Assembly (NCBI GenBank): GCA_017395685.1
Contig: JAFQOD010000044.1
Span: 21,161 to 85,160 of the forward strand
Direction of reading: 5' to 3'
Source of the DNA: Clostridia bacterium
GTDB taxonomy: Bacteria; Bacillota; Clostridia; Christensenellales; Aristaeellaceae
Length of the DNA stretch: 64,000 bases
A program made the position numbers and the translations under genes. Below the pieces are notes generated by a model. It was not told the DNA's origin. It saw nothing but the letters and a program-made list of their open reading frames with translations, and did no database searches. Of the stretch, positions 18,178 through 27,883 are shown piece after piece (the first letter of the stretch is position 1; every line of letters starts with the position of its first letter).

Positions 18178-18720
18178 TTACTGAGCGAAGGGCATGCCCA
18201 GCAGCCTGAGCAGTTCCTTGGCTTCTTCGTCGGTCTTGGCGGTGGTAACGAAAATCATTTCCATGCCGCGGATCTTTTCGACCTTATCATAATCGATTTC
18301 GGGGAAGATCAGCTGTTCCTTGATGCCCAGGGCATAGTTGCCGCGGCCATCAAAAGCCTTGCCGGATACGCCGCGGAAGTCGCGTACGCGGGGCAGAGCG
18401 ATGTTAACCAGCTTGTCGATGAATTCTTCCATCCGGGCGCCGCGCAGGGTTACCTTGGCGCCAACGTTCATGCCCTGACGGAGCTTGAAGTTAGCAACGG
18501 ACTTCTTGGCCTTGGTAACCAGGGGCTTCTGACCGGCGATCTGGGTCAGTTCGGAAACGGCCACTTCCAGTGCCTTGGCGTTGTCCTTGCAATCGCCCAG
18601 ACCCATGTTGATGATGACCTTTTCCAGCCGGGGAATTTCCATCACGTTCTTGTAGCCGAACTTCTGCTGCAAGGCAGGCACAGCTTCGGCCAAATACTTT
18701 TCCTTAATGCGGGTAGCCAT
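18178..18720 (-). CDS. rplE: 50S ribosomal protein L5
   Basis: 180 residues. L5 binds 5S rRNA and contacts P-site t[22 protein letters not shown] and [19 protein letters not shown] are recognisable. Confidence 0.98.
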   Translation of the reverse strand: MATRIKEKYLAEAVPALQQKFGYKNVMEIPRLEKVIINMGLGDCKDNAKALEVAVSELTQIAGQKPLVTKAKKSVANFKLRQGMNVGAKVTLRGARMEEFIDKLVNIALPRVRDFRGVSGKAFDGRGNYALGIKEQLIFPEIDYDKVEKIRGMEMIFVTTAKTDEEAKELLRLLGMPFAQ

Positions 18721-18738
18721 TTGCTTGTGTCCTCCTTA

Positions 18739-19074
18739 TCAGTCAATCTGCTGGCTGCACTTTTTGCAGACACGAACATTCTTCTTCGTGGTCTTGCCAT
18801 CCTTGGTGGTGACTTCCACGATCTGGTGGGCAACGCGGGTCGCCTTGCCGCACTTGGGGCATACGAGCATCACGTTGGAAGCATCGATGAAGGCTTCCTT
18901 CTTGATGATGCCGCCGGGCTGGCCCTGAGCACGGGATTTCTGGTGCTTGGTGACCATGGCAACGCCTTCCACGATGACCTTACCGGTCTTGGGGGCAGCG
19001 GTAACCACCTTACCCTTGGCGCCCTTATCCTTACCGGAGATGACAACGACCTGATCCTTGGTTTTTACAAACAT
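18739..19074 (-). CDS. rplX: 50S ribosomal protein L24
   Basis: 111 residues. The N-terminal KOW motif (TKDQVVVISGKDKGAKGKVV) is an assembly-initiator feature. The C-terminal part carries CPKCGK and CKKC pairs, the zinc-ribbon-like form found in many Firmicutes. Confidence 0.97.
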   Translation of the reverse strand: MFVKTKDQVVVISGKDKGAKGKVVTAAPKTGKVIVEGVAMVTKHQKSRAQGQPGGIIKKEAFIDASNVMLVCPKCGKATRVAHQIVEVTTKDGKTTKKNVRVCKKCSQQID

Positions 19075-19087
19075 TGCATTGTCCTCC

Positions 19088-19456
19088 TTACAGCACTTCG
19101 GGGGCGAGGGACACGATCTTCATGTAGTCCTTCTCGCGCAGCTCACGGGCCACCGGCCCAAAGATGCGGGTGCCGCGGGGCATTTTGTCATTGCCGATGA
19201 TGACGGCGGCGTTATCATCAAACTTGATGTAGCTGCCATCGGGACGGCGCTGGGGCTGGTGTACGCGGACGATAACGGCCTTGACCACATCGCCCTTCTT
19301 CACCTGACCGCCGGGAGTCGCGGACTTCACAGAAGCGACGATCACATCGCCGATGGAGCCCGTGCGGCGGAAGGAACCACCCAGCACGCGGATGCACATG
19401 ATTTCCTTGGCGCCGGAGTTATCGGCTACCTTGAGTCGCGTTTGCGGCTGAATCAT
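19088..19456 (-). CDS. rplN: 50S ribosomal protein L14
   Basis: 122 residues from [18 protein letters not shown], the universal L14 start. GGAGG precedes this ATG, so a start 18 codons earlier is rejected. L14 forms an intersubunit bridge. It is separated from rpsQ by 276 bases holding a palindrome, an unusual interruption at this point. Confidence 0.97.
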   Translation of the reverse strand: MIQPQTRLKVADNSGAKEIMCIRVLGGSFRRTGSIGDVIVASVKSATPGGQVKKGDVVKAVIVRVHQPQRRPDGSYIKFDDNAAVIIGNDKMPRGTRIFGPVARELREKDYMKIVSLAPEVL

Positions 19457-19598
19457 AGGGGTTTCCTCCTTTATAGGTTCCTCTTCATGGCGGGTACTCA
19501 ATGCCCCCATGAGAGGTCGGATACTTTGGAATCGCCCGCTTATACTACAGGAAGAATTTCATTCCATTAAGCGGAGCGAGAAGGGGAACATTCGCCTG

Positions 19599-19703
19599 AT
19601 TTGCTTCATATCGCGGATGAGATTTCCGTGACGGGCTTCGAAGCTGTAGCAGCGCTACCGCGAGAAGACCGGAGCGGAAAGATCGCCGCGAGATGAGCAA
19701 AGC
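19599..19703. repeat. Palindromic element 2 with GTAGCAGCGCTAC apex
   Basis: Imperfect inverted arms of about 45 bases (TTTGCTTCATATCGCGG... against ...CCGCGAGATGAGCAAA) meet at GTAGCAGCGCTAC, 19646-19658. The apex is identical to that of element 1 at 11128, though the arms differ. It lies in the rpsQ-rplN gap of 276 bases, where I see no gene. Confidence 0.7.
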
Positions 19704-19732
19704 ATCGAATGGGCACCGTACGAGCGACGCTA

Positions 19733-19993
19733 TTACTTCGCTTTTTCGACGATGCGAACCAGCCGCCAATGCTTATCCTTGGACAGGGGACGGCATTCCA
19801 TGATCTCAACGGTGTCGCCGATGCCGCAGGTGTTTTCTTCATCATGCGCCTTGATCTTGCTGGTGCGGGTGATGAACTTGCCATACAGGGGATGGCGCAC
19901 GCGGGTGGACAGGGAGACCACGATGGTCTTATCCATCTTATCGCTTACGACCACGCCAATGCGGGTCTTGCGGATGCCTCTTACTTCAGACAT
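19733..19993 (-). CDS. rpsQ: 30S ribosomal protein S17
   Basis: 86 residues from [27 protein letters not shown] lies 8 bases upstream, so a GTG 6 codons earlier is rejected. It is an OB-fold primary 16S binder. Confidence 0.97.
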   Translation of the reverse strand: MSEVRGIRKTRIGVVVSDKMDKTIVVSLSTRVRHPLYGKFITRTSKIKAHDEENTCGIGDTVEIMECRPLSKDKHWRLVRIVEKAK

Positions 19994-20021
19994 TGTATTG
20001 ACTCCTTTCACGGCTTATCGG

Positions 20022-20213
20022 TCACGCCTTGCTCTGCTGGGTCAGCACGGTCATCGCACGGGCGATATCGCGCTTTACCACAGTGATCTGCATGGTGTTC
20101 TCAAGCTGACCGGTGGCAAGCCGGAAACGAAGGTTGAAGAGCTCTTCCTTGAGCTCGGCGATCTTCGCGGTCAATTCTTCAGGCTTCATGGCTGCGAATT
20201 CCTTGGCCTTCAT
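20022..20213 (-). CDS. rpmC: 50S ribosomal protein L29
   Basis: 63 residues, two-helix protein at the tunnel exit, where it helps bind trigger factor and [23 protein letters not shown] is the family core. The ATG overlaps the rplP stop by 4 bases. Confidence 0.97.
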   Translation of the reverse strand: MKAKEFAAMKPEELTAKIAELKEELFNLRFRLATGQLENTMQITVVKRDIARAMTVLTQQSKA

Positions 20214-20662
20214 TTGCTTTCACCACCCGCTTTATTTTCGTTAGGATTGGGAGCGTCTTCACGCTTCACAATCTTGGTCTTGAGGGGGAGCTTGCCAGCG
20301 GCGAGACGCAGGGCTTCCCGGGCGATGGTCTCATCAATGCCGCCAACTTCGAACAGGATCCGGCCGGGCTTAACCACGGCCACCCAGTATTCAGGAGTAC
20401 CCTTACCGGAACCCATGCGGGTTTCAGCGGGCTTGCTGGTTACGGGCTTGTCGGGGAAAATCTTGATCCAGACCTGGCCGCCGCGCTTGGTGTAACGGGT
20501 GAGCGCGATACGGGCAGCTTCGATCTGCTGAGAAGTAACCCAGCAGGGCTCGGTGGCCATCAGGCCGATATCGCCGTAAGCGATGAAATTGCCGCGATGG
20601 GCGGCGCCCTTCATACGGCCGCGGAACTGCTTGCGGCGCTTAACTCTCTTGGGCATCAGCAT
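20210..20662 (-). CDS. rplP: 50S ribosomal protein L16
   Basis: 150 residues, near the A-site tRNA and helicase contacts. [15 protein letters not shown] and [14 protein letters not shown] are typical. The first ATG (20662) has GGAGG 11 bases upstream. A second ATG two codons later is the more common homologous start, but its spacing is poorer. The C-terminus is extended by about 10 acidic and asparagine-rich residues. Confidence 0.97.
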   Translation of the reverse strand: MLMPKRVKRRKQFRGRMKGAAHRGNFIAYGDIGLMATEPCWVTSQQIEAARIALTRYTKRGGQVWIKIFPDKPVTSKPAETRMGSGKGTPEYWVAVVKPGRILFEVGGIDETIAREALRLAAGKLPLKTKIVKREDAPNPNENKAGGESK

Positions 20663-20666
20663 GGTA

Positions 20667-21362
20667 TTACTTGCCTCCTTCGATAGCGGCAGCGGGCTGC
20701 GCGGTCTTCTTGGGCTTGGGCAGGATCTGTCCCTTGTATACCCAAACCTTTACGCCCAGGCGGCCATAGGTGGTCTTGGCTTCGGCAAAGCCGTAGTCAA
20801 TGTTGGCCCGCAGGGTCTGCAGGGGAATGGAGCCTTCGTGATAATGCTCGGTGCGGGCGATGTCGGCGCCGCCCAGACGGCCGGAGATGGCAATCTTGAC
20901 GCCCTTGGCAGCTTCGCCCTTGCCGCCCTGAGGACGCAGGGCGCGCTGGATGGACTGCTTCATGGCCCGGCGGAAAGCGATGCGCTTTTCCAGCTGCTGG
21001 GCAATGTTTTCAGCGATCAGCTGAGCATCGGTATCGGGGTTCTTGATGTCAACCACGCGGATGTTCACAGCGTGGCCGCAGAAAGCTTCTACTTCAGCCT
21101 TCAGCTCTTCAATGCCCTTGCCGCTGCGGCCGATGATCATACCGGGCTTGCCGGCGAACAGGGTGACCGTCATGCGGGAGGCGCTGCGCTCCACGTCGAT
21201 CCGGGAGATGCCGCAGGAGTAGAACTTTTCCTTCAGCATTTCGCGCAGTTTGAAGTCTTCAATCAGATTATTGGAAAAATCTTTCTTGCCGGCGAACCAG
21301 CGGGTGCTCCAGTCAAAGATAACACCAACGCGGGCGCCATGCGGATTAACTTTCTGACCCAT
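20667..21362 (-). CDS. rpsC: 30S ribosomal protein S3
   Basis: 231 residues. The N-terminal KH domain has the GKSG-like loop [13 protein letters not shown], and the C-terminal domain has [17 protein letters not shown]3 lies at the mRNA entry channel. It ends in an alanine/glycine tail. Confidence 0.98.
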   Translation of the reverse strand: MGQKVNPHGARVGVIFDWSTRWFAGKKDFSNNLIEDFKLREMLKEKFYSCGISRIDVERSASRMTVTLFAGKPGMIIGRSGKGIEELKAEVEAFCGHAVNIRVVDIKNPDTDAQLIAENIAQQLEKRIAFRRAMKQSIQRALRPQGGKGEAAKGVKIAISGRLGGADIARTEHYHEGSIPLQTLRANIDYGFAEAKTTYGRLGVKVWVYKGQILPKPKKTAQPAAAIEGGK

Positions 21363-21374
21363 GATGATCCTCCC

Positions 21375-21764
21375 TTACTTCGTCTTCTGGTCCAGCACAA
21401 CACTGATGTGGCAGGTGCGCTTGAGCATGGGGGAAGCGCTGCCGCGGCTGCGGGCTACATAGCGCTTGAGGGTCGGGCCAGGATTGGCGTAGCATTCTGC
21501 AACATACAGATCGCTGCGATCCATTTCCTGATTGTTCACCGCATTGGCGATGGCGCTGGAAAGCACCTTGAAGATGACGGGGGATGCTGCCTTGGGGGTA
21601 TATTCCAGAATGGCGAGCGCCTGGTCCACATCCTTACCGCGGATCAGGTCAAGAACGATCTTGGCCTTGCGGGAGGACAGGCGGATATGCTTGGCGTGCG
21701 CCTGGGGACGCTTGTCACGGCTTTCAGCCCGGGCAGCGCCCTTTTCACGGGTACGAGTAGCCAT
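21375..21764 (-). CDS. rplV: 50S ribosomal protein L22
   Basis: 129 residues. The tunnel-lining hairpin (GPTLKRYVARSRGSASPMLK) is where macrolide-resistance changes occur in other bacteria, and no obvious deletion is seen. A basic N-terminal extension of about 20 residues precedes the conserved AKHIRLSSRKAK core. Confidence 0.97.
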   Translation of the reverse strand: MATRTREKGAARAESRDKRPQAHAKHIRLSSRKAKIVLDLIRGKDVDQALAILEYTPKAASPVIFKVLSSAIANAVNNQEMDRSDLYVAECYANPGPTLKRYVARSRGSASPMLKRTCHISVVLDQKTK

Positions 21765-21781
21765 ATTTTTCTCTCCTTCCC

Positions 21782-22060
21782 TTATTTACGGCCAGAGGCC
21801 TTTTCGCCCGCATGCCCGCGGAAAGTGCGGGTGGGAGCAAATTCGCCCAGCTTGTGGCCAACCATGTCTTCGGTAACGTATACCGGCACATGCTTGCGGC
21901 CATCGTGCACCGCGATGGTGTGGCCGACGAATTCGGGGAAGATGGTGGAAGAGCGGCTCCAGGTCTTGAGAACCTGCTTGTTGCCGGTCTTGTTCATATC
22001 GACGATGCGCTTATACAGCGCTTCTTGTACAAACGGGCCTTTCTTTACGGAACGGCTCAT
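21782..22060 (-). CDS. rpsS: 30S ribosomal protein S19
   Basis: 92 residues starting [19 protein letters not shown]. It partners S13 in the 30S head. [16 protein letters not shown] is the conserved C-terminal motif. Confidence 0.98.
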   Translation of the reverse strand: MSRSVKKGPFVQEALYKRIVDMNKTGNKQVLKTWSRSSTIFPEFVGHTIAVHDGRKHVPVYVTEDMVGHKLGEFAPTRTFRGHAGEKASGRK

Positions 22061-22090
22061 GGGGTTGCCTCCTTCCTATATGCGCCGGAC

Positions 22091-22924
<834 letters not shown>

Positions 22925-22939
22925 CTTGCTTCTCCTCCC

Positions 22940-23236
22940 TTACACCATACCCTCGAAGAACTCGATGGGCTTGGAATCTTCAGTCAGGATCACGTAGGCC
23001 TTCTTCACTTCGGGGGTGCGGCCCTGATGCAGGCCCTGGCGCTTCATCTTGCCCAGGGTGCGCAGGGTGTTCACGCGGGCCACCTTAATGGAAGGGAAAA
23101 CCTTTTCCAGGGCCTTCTTGATTTCCACCTTGTTGGCGTCGATCGCTACTTCGAAAACGTAGCGCTTATCCGCGATGCCGTCGTAGCCCTTTTCGGTCAG
23201 GACGGGGCGCAGGATGATGTCATGAGCATTCTTCAT
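22940..23236 (-). CDS. rplW: 50S ribosomal protein L23
   Basis: 98 residues. L23 is the docking site for trigger factor and SRP at the tunnel exit. DIILRPVLTEKGYDGI and the basic loop are typical. It overlaps rplD by 4 bases. Confidence 0.97.
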   Translation of the reverse strand: MKNAHDIILRPVLTEKGYDGIADKRYVFEVAIDANKVEIKKALEKVFPSIKVARVNTLRTLGKMKRQGLHQGRTPEVKKAYVILTEDSKPIEFFEGMV

Positions 23237-23856
23237 GCGTACACCTCCTGGATGCTTTCCATGGCCGCCTTCAGCACGACGATCTTATCGGCGTTGAGCA
23301 GGTCATACACATTGATGGTGTTCACGTAGGCGTCCTTCACGGTGGGGATGTTCTTGGAAGCGCGGATGACAGATTCATCCTTGCCAGCCAGAACCAGCAG
23401 GGCCTTCTTTTCGGCGCCCAGATTCTTGAGCACTTCAGCCATCAGCTTGGTCTTGGCGTCGGCCAGCTTGATTTCATCCACAACGATGATGCTGCCTTCG
23501 TTGAACTTGGAAGTCAGGGCGCTCTTCATGGCGATGCGGCGCACCTTCTTGGGAACCTTGATCACATAATCCCGGGGCTGGGGAGCGAAGACCACGCCGC
23601 CGTGACGGAACTGGGGAGCGCGGTTGCCATGATGGCGGGCATTACCGGTGCCCTTCTGGCGATAGATCTTGCGACCGCCGCCGCGGACCATGCCGCGGGT
23701 GAGGGCGCTCTGGGTGCCCTGGCGCTTGTTGGCCAGGATGGAGCGAACGACCAGATGCATGGCAGGGACATTCACGTTAGCGGCGAAGATTTCTTCGCTC
23801 AGCTCCATGGTGCCCACTTTCTTGCCCTGCATGTCGAGCACGTCGATGTTAGGCAT
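23233..23856 (-). CDS. rplD: 50S ribosomal protein L4
   Basis: 207 residues. The long tunnel loop contains RQKGTGNARHHGNRAPQFR. In gammaproteobacteria L4 represses the S10 operon. The structured leader before rpsJ would be the analogous site, but no homology to that leader is claimed. Confidence 0.98.
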   Translation of the reverse strand: MPNIDVLDMQGKKVGTMELSEEIFAANVNVPAMHLVVRSILANKRQGTQSALTRGMVRGGGRKIYRQKGTGNARHHGNRAPQFRHGGVVFAPQPRDYVIKVPKKVRRIAMKSALTSKFNEGSIIVVDEIKLADAKTKLMAEVLKNLGAEKKALLVLAGKDESVIRASKNIPTVKDAYVNTINVYDLLNADKIVVLKAAMESIQEVYA

Positions 23857-23876
23857 TTCTTAGTTCCTCCTTCAAA

Positions 23877-24518
23877 TCAGGCCTTGATAGCGTTGCGGAT
23901 AAGCAGCAGGCCTTCCTTGGGGCCGGGCACAGCGCCCCGAACCAGCAGCAGGCTGCGTTCGGCGTCCACCTTGACGACGGACAGGTTCTGGATGGTAACC
24001 TTTTCCACGCCGTAGTGGCCGGGCATGTGCTTGTTCTTGAACACGCGGGAAGGATCAGAGTTGGCGCTCATGGAGCCCAGGCCGCGATGATACTTGGAGC
24101 CGTGGGCCATGGGGCCGGTGTGCTGATTCCAGCGCTGGATGGTGCCGGTGTAGCCGTGGCCCTTGGTGATACCGGAGATATCAACCTTTTCGCCTTCTTC
24201 AAAGATGTCAGCCTTGATTTCCTGGCCGATTTCGTAAGCGGCGCAGTCATCCAGGCGGAATTCGCGCAGCTTGCGCATGGGGGCCACGCCAGCCTTGGCG
24301 AAGTGGCCGGCATCGGGCTTGTTGACCAGCTTCTTGGCCCGGTTTTCGGGCAGCTTGTCAAAACCCAGCTGGATGGCTTCATAGCCGTCCTTTTCGATGG
24401 TTTTCTTCTGCACTACGGTGCAGGGGCCTGCCTGGATGACCGTCACGGGAACCAGACGGCCGTCGGACAGGAAGATCTGGGTCATACCCAGCTTTTTGCC
24501 AACGATTGCCTTCTTCAT
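23877..24518 (-). CDS. rplC: 50S ribosomal protein L3
   Basis: 213 residues. [16 protein letters not shown] is the universal start. The W-finger segment [20 protein letters not shown] reaches the peptidyl-transferase centre. It is one of the two assembly initiators of the 50S subunit. Confidence 0.98.
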   Translation of the reverse strand: MKKAIVGKKLGMTQIFLSDGRLVPVTVIQAGPCTVVQKKTIEKDGYEAIQLGFDKLPENRAKKLVNKPDAGHFAKAGVAPMRKLREFRLDDCAAYEIGQEIKADIFEEGEKVDISGITKGHGYTGTIQRWNQHTGPMAHGSKYHRGLGSMSANSDPSRVFKNKHMPGHYGVEKVTIQNLSVVKVDAERSLLLVRGAVPGPKEGLLLIRNAIKA

Positions 24519-24533
24519 GATTGTCCTCCTGCC

Positions 24534-24842
24534 TTACAGCTTGATTTCGATCTCGACGCCAGCGGGCAGATCGAGCTTCATCATGGCGTCCACGGTGCGG
24601 GGGTTGGGATTGTGAACGTCGATGAGGCGCTTGTGGGTGCGGCGTTCGAACTGTTCACGGCTGTCCTTGTACTTGTGGGGGGCGCGGAGGATCGTTACGA
24701 TCTCCTTCTCGGTGGGAAGCGGGATGGGGCCGGATACCCGGGCGCCCGTGCGCTTGGCGGTTTCCACAATGCGCTCGGCGGACTGGTCGATCAGGTTGTG
24801 CTCGTACGCCTTGAGCTTGATGCGGATTTTCTGGCTGGCCAT
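24534..24842 (-). CDS. rpsJ: 30S ribosomal protein S10
   Basis: 102 residues, first gene of the operon. [16 protein letters not shown] and the [15 protein letters not shown] region are typical. S10 also acts as NusE in transcription antitermination. tuf, which often precedes rpsJ, is absent: a promoter and leader come directly upstream. Confidence 0.98.
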   Translation of the reverse strand: MASQKIRIKLKAYEHNLIDQSAERIVETAKRTGARVSGPIPLPTEKEIVTILRAPHKYKDSREQFERRTHKRLIDVHNPNPRTVDAMMKLDLPAGVEIEIKL

Positions 24843-25074
24843 GTTTTTTCCTCCTTGATTTCGTACTCACGGCTGAACGGGGGGAGTCTTGCTCCAGGAT
24901 CCCGGCGCTTCGCAGGGGGCGCCTTCGCCCGTGGAGAAGCCCGTCGCCTTCCGCAGGATTTTCCTGCGGCCCGAGTCCGTTCGTCGGGGTCGTGCCCCGG
25001 CTGGTCCGCGATAATTACCCGTTCTGGCCTGAACGGCAACTTACCGCTTCATCCCATAAACAGACAACAGTCAC
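24843..25074 (-). promoter_or_regulatory. Structured leader of the S10 operon
   Basis: About 225 transcribed bases precede rpsJ. Hairpins visible in the DNA are CGGGG-TCGTG-CCCCG (24985-24999), CCGCAGGA-TTT-TCCTGCGG (24951-24969) and GGGCG-CCTT-CGCCC (24917-24930). No ORF with a ribosome-binding site was found. It could be an autogenous control region (inference). Confidence 0.5.
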
Positions 25075-25103
25075 ATTATAAAGCATCTGAATGAAAATTG
25101 CAA
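25075..25103 (-). promoter_or_regulatory. Promoter of the S10-spc-alpha operon
   Basis: On the minus strand TTGCAA, exactly 17 bases and a perfect TATAAT. It is 233 bases upstream of rpsJ. Confidence 0.8.
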
Positions 25104-25356
25104 GCATTTTTGCGCCTGTTTTTCAAATTTTTTTCAACTTTTTTTCATTTCAAATTGGCTCAAATCCCCATTTTGCGTGGTTTTCCCGGTTTCAGTCTGT
25201 CAACGCATCCGGGTGTATCGTGATGAATCAAAATAATTTTTTCCGCATTTTTCCTTTGTATGATCCGGGAACCGCTTTATCAATCCCAAGGAAAAAAAGC
25301 GGGTTTCCGAACCATATTTGAAGGGGAGGAAAAAATTATTCGGGAATGGAGTGGGG

Positions 25357-25566
25357 GGAATGTGGAATGTGGAATGCGGAATGCGGAATGCGGAATTATC
25401 GTTTGATGAATGAAGAATCATACGGAATTGCTTGATGGATATTATTCATTCTATTCGTTTCAAGAAAAAATAAAGAATTCCTTGCAGAAACAAAAATTGT
25501 GGATGACATTCCAAATTCCGCATTCCGCATTCCGCATTCCGAATTTCTTTATGATTCCGAATTTCT
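25357..25566. repeat. GGAATGC repeat arms forming a long inverted repeat
   Basis: A GGAATGCGGAATGCGG-type array (perfect 26 bases at 25371-25396) is the exact reverse complement of 25515-25540, with 118 bases between. Flanking degenerate units extend both arms. The surrounding stretch 25104-25686 is AT-rich for this genome and contains no gene I can support. Related short units recur at 27820, 46205, 46320 and 63505. Confidence 0.85.
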
Positions 25567-25686
25567 TTTCCATCCAAATCAGCTATCATCTTTCCCCCTT
25601 TCCCTTCATACACTCATGGGCATGGGAAAATGATTTTCCGGTCTGCCGCCCCATCCAGGGCGCGGGCAAAATTGACGGAGGTGTGC

Positions 25687-26742
25687 ATGATGGCCAAAGG
25701 AAAATGGAAACTGAATATCCGCAGGGTGGATGTGGAACGGATGCTGATCTTGTGCGCATCGGCGCTGGTGGTTGCCCTGGCGCTACATCAGGATCAGACG
25801 GCTGCCGTCCAATATGAAGAAAGCCTGACCAACATCCCGGTGCTTTCCGATACCACCCAATCCGCCCCGGAAACCCAGGCCACGGTGGTCTACTATCAGG
25901 ATGGGGAGGGATATCTGGTGCCGGTGACCCGCCAGATCGAAAAGACCGACGGGGTGGCCCGGGCCACGCTGAACCTGATGGTGGCCTCCTCCGCCAATGA
26001 TCTGGCCGCCGCAAGGCTGGGGCTGAAGACCACCATCCCCGAGGGCACAAAAATCGATCTGGATATCGCAAACGGCAAGGCCCGGGTGGATTTATCCAAA
26101 GAGGCCCTTTCCTGCTTCAGCGCCGAGCAGGAAACCATCATGGTGGAATCGGTGGCCAATACCCTGTGCGGCTTTGATTCCGTTGAGGAGGTTACCTTCC
26201 TCTTTGATGGGCAGAAGCGATCCAAGCTGACATACGGCACCGATGTTGCCGGCGCATTTAATGGAAACAATATCAATCTGGAAAGCGTGGATGCCGCCGC
26301 CGTGGAAACCATGGGCGGCGCCCATCAGGTGCAATTGTATTTCCCCTCCGCCACCGGGCGGATGCTGGTACCCGTCACCCGCACTGTCTTTTCCGATGCG
26401 GATGTGACCACCGCCATTCTGGAATTGGCCAAGGGCCCCCGGCCGGACAGCGGCCTTTCCGCCCCTCTGCCCAAGGATTGCGGGCTGCTGGGGGTGCAGA
26501 TGAAAAACGGGGTGGTCACCATCAATTTCACCAAGGCCTTCATGGACGCCGTGGAAGGGGATCAGGGCGCCCAGACCCTCCGGGCCGTCATCTTCACCGC
26601 CTCCCAGTTCCCCGGGGTGAAGCAGGTGAAGATCGCCGTAGAAGGCAAGGAATACCAGCCCCCCAGGGAAACCCAGACCACCTTCCTCAATCAGGATACG
26701 GAAATCATGACCTATTATCCCGGAGTAATTGAGATTGATTGA
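25687..26742 (+). CDS. Double GerMN-domain membrane-anchored protein
   Basis: 351 residues. GGAGG lies 5 or 8 bases before two adjacent ATG codons at 25687 and 25690, so the exact start is uncertain by one codon. An N-terminal hydrophobic segment (about 18-34, MLILCASALVVALAL) is a signal anchor. Two GerMN domains follow, at about 65-200 and 210-340, each with an aromatic strand and a (Y/M)LVPVTR motif (LVPVTRQI and LVPVTRTV). GerMN domains occur in spore germination and sporulation proteins such as GerM and in lipoproteins like LpqB. The role is therefore envelope or sporulation-related (family knowledge), with no confirming neighbours. Confidence 0.85.
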   Translation: MMAKGKWKLNIRRVDVERMLILCASALVVALALHQDQTAAVQYEESLTNIPVLSDTTQSAPETQATVVYYQDGEGYLVPVTRQIEKTDGVARATLNLMVASSANDLAAARLGLKTTIPEGTKIDLDIANGKARVDLSKEALSCFSAEQETIMVESVANTLCGFDSVEEVTFLFDGQKRSKLTYGTDVAGAFNGNNINLESVDAAAVETMGGAHQVQLYFPSATGRMLVPVTRTVFSDADVTTAILELAKGPRPDSGLSAPLPKDCGLLGVQMKNGVVTINFTKAFMDAVEGDQGAQTLRAVIFTASQFPGVKQVKIAVEGKEYQPPRETQTTFLNQDTEIMTYYPGVIEID

Positions 26743-26767
26743 AAATCAGCAATACAAATATAATGAT

Positions 26768-26807
26768 AAAAAATCCGTCCGCTTCCTATCGATGCGGACG
26801 GATTTTT
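26768..26807 (+). terminator. GerMN terminator, copy 1 of a duplicated hairpin
   Basis: AAATCCGTCCGC / GCGGACGGATTT stem with A and T runs, 25 bases after the GerMN stop. A 35-base near-identical copy lies at 27767-27801. Confidence 0.85.
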
Positions 26808-26892
26808 GAAATCATTGCAGGAAAAAGTCCCCTTTAACCGTTACCATCATGCAAGAAACATATCCTGCCATTCCCTCATTCTTCCGCTGCCG

Positions 26893-26922
26893 TTGACAGT
26901 GTGCATAAACATCCGATAAAAT
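26893..26922 (+). promoter_or_regulatory. Promoter of the SanA/YdcF-like gene
   Basis: Perfect TTGACA, 17-18 bases, then ATAAAAT, about 80 bases before the gene. Confidence 0.7.
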
Positions 26923-27000
26923 AGGAACATAACAGCATCAGCCAAGACGCATCCCATCGATGCCGTCTGTTCTAATCGCCATCATGAAAGGCAGAAACAA

Positions 27001-27693
27001 ATGAAACACATTATAAGATTCCTGAAGTGGGTGCTGATATCAGCATTTATCATTGCTTGCTTCACCATTGCAATCAACACCTGGATGATCCTCAGCACAA
27101 AAGGGGCCATATATGCGCCGGATGATGCCGACAGCCTTTCCGGAGATTGCATACTGGTGCTGGGCTGCGGCTTGCGCAGCGACGGCAAACCCAGCCAGAT
27201 GCTGCAGGACAGGCTGGATGTAGCCATTGACGCCTATCAGAAAGGGTTGGCTCCTAAGCTGCTCATGAGCGGCGATCATGGCCGCAAGCACTATGATGAA
27301 GTCAACGCTATGAAGGACTATGCCATTTCCAAAGGCGTCCCCTCCCAGGATATCTTCATGGATCACGCCGGTTTTTCCACCTACGAGAGCATGTATCGTG
27401 CCCGCGATATTTTCCAATGCGAACGCATCATCATCGTTACGCAAAACTATCACCTGTACCGTGCCATCCACAACGCAAGATCTTTCGGGATGGAAGCAGC
27501 AGGGATTTCATCCGATCTGCGAAGTTACGCACGCCAAACCCATTTTGATATCCGCGAAGCAGTCGCACGGGTCAAAGACTGGGCATGGTGCATCATGAAG
27601 GTTCCGCCCACCTATCTGGGTGAAGCTATCCCTATTTTCGGAAATGGAGATGCAACCAATGACCGGAATTCCGATGCAAGGATCACTGAATGA
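27001..27693 (+). CDS. SanA/YdcF family (DUF218) membrane protein
   Basis: 230 residues. An N-terminal membrane segment (about 8-30) is followed by the DUF218 fold: CILVLGCGLRSDGKPS, then LLMSGDHGRKHYDEV and IIIVTQNYHLYRAIHNARSFG. SanA-like proteins are linked to envelope barrier function and vancomycin exclusion at high temperature. Their reaction is not established. The upstream Shine-Dalgarno is weak (AAAGGC). The gene with its promoter is bracketed by two almost identical 35-base hairpins, which suggests insertion or duplication of the unit. Confidence 0.85.
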   Translation: MKHIIRFLKWVLISAFIIACFTIAINTWMILSTKGAIYAPDDADSLSGDCILVLGCGLRSDGKPSQMLQDRLDVAIDAYQKGLAPKLLMSGDHGRKHYDEVNAMKDYAISKGVPSQDIFMDHAGFSTYESMYRARDIFQCERIIIVTQNYHLYRAIHNARSFGMEAAGISSDLRSYARQTHFDIREAVARVKDWAWCIMKVPPTYLGEAIPIFGNGDATNDRNSDARITE

Positions 27694-27764
27694 TAATTTC
27701 CCGATGCCATGAGATAGTCAACATACAACCCGCAAACTACCTATGCGCCCCCGTATACACAAAC

Positions 27765-27802
27765 AAAAATCCGTCCGCTTCCTATCAATGCGGACGGATT
27801 TA
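27765..27802. terminator. Copy 2 of the duplicated hairpin terminator
   Basis: AAATCCGTCCGC / GCGGACGGATTT with one base different from the copy at 26771. It ends the SanA-like gene and may also face the minus-strand SPFH transcript. Confidence 0.75.
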
Positions 27803-27819
27803 TTCATATTCACAGTTTT

Positions 27820-27883
27820 AATTCCGAATTCATGCCTCCCTTGTGAAAGGGAGGGGGACCGCGTTAGCGGTGGAGGGATTGCC
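27820..27883. repeat. Hairpin repeat abutting the SPFH stop codon
   Basis: A single copy of the dispersed unit: CCTCCCTTGTGAAAGGGAGG hairpin, then ACCGC-GTTA-GCGGT hairpin, then GGAGGGATTGC. It ends one base before the SPFH gene's stop codon, so it would be in the 3' end of that mRNA. A short ATTCCGAATTC unit lies just before it. Confidence 0.8.
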
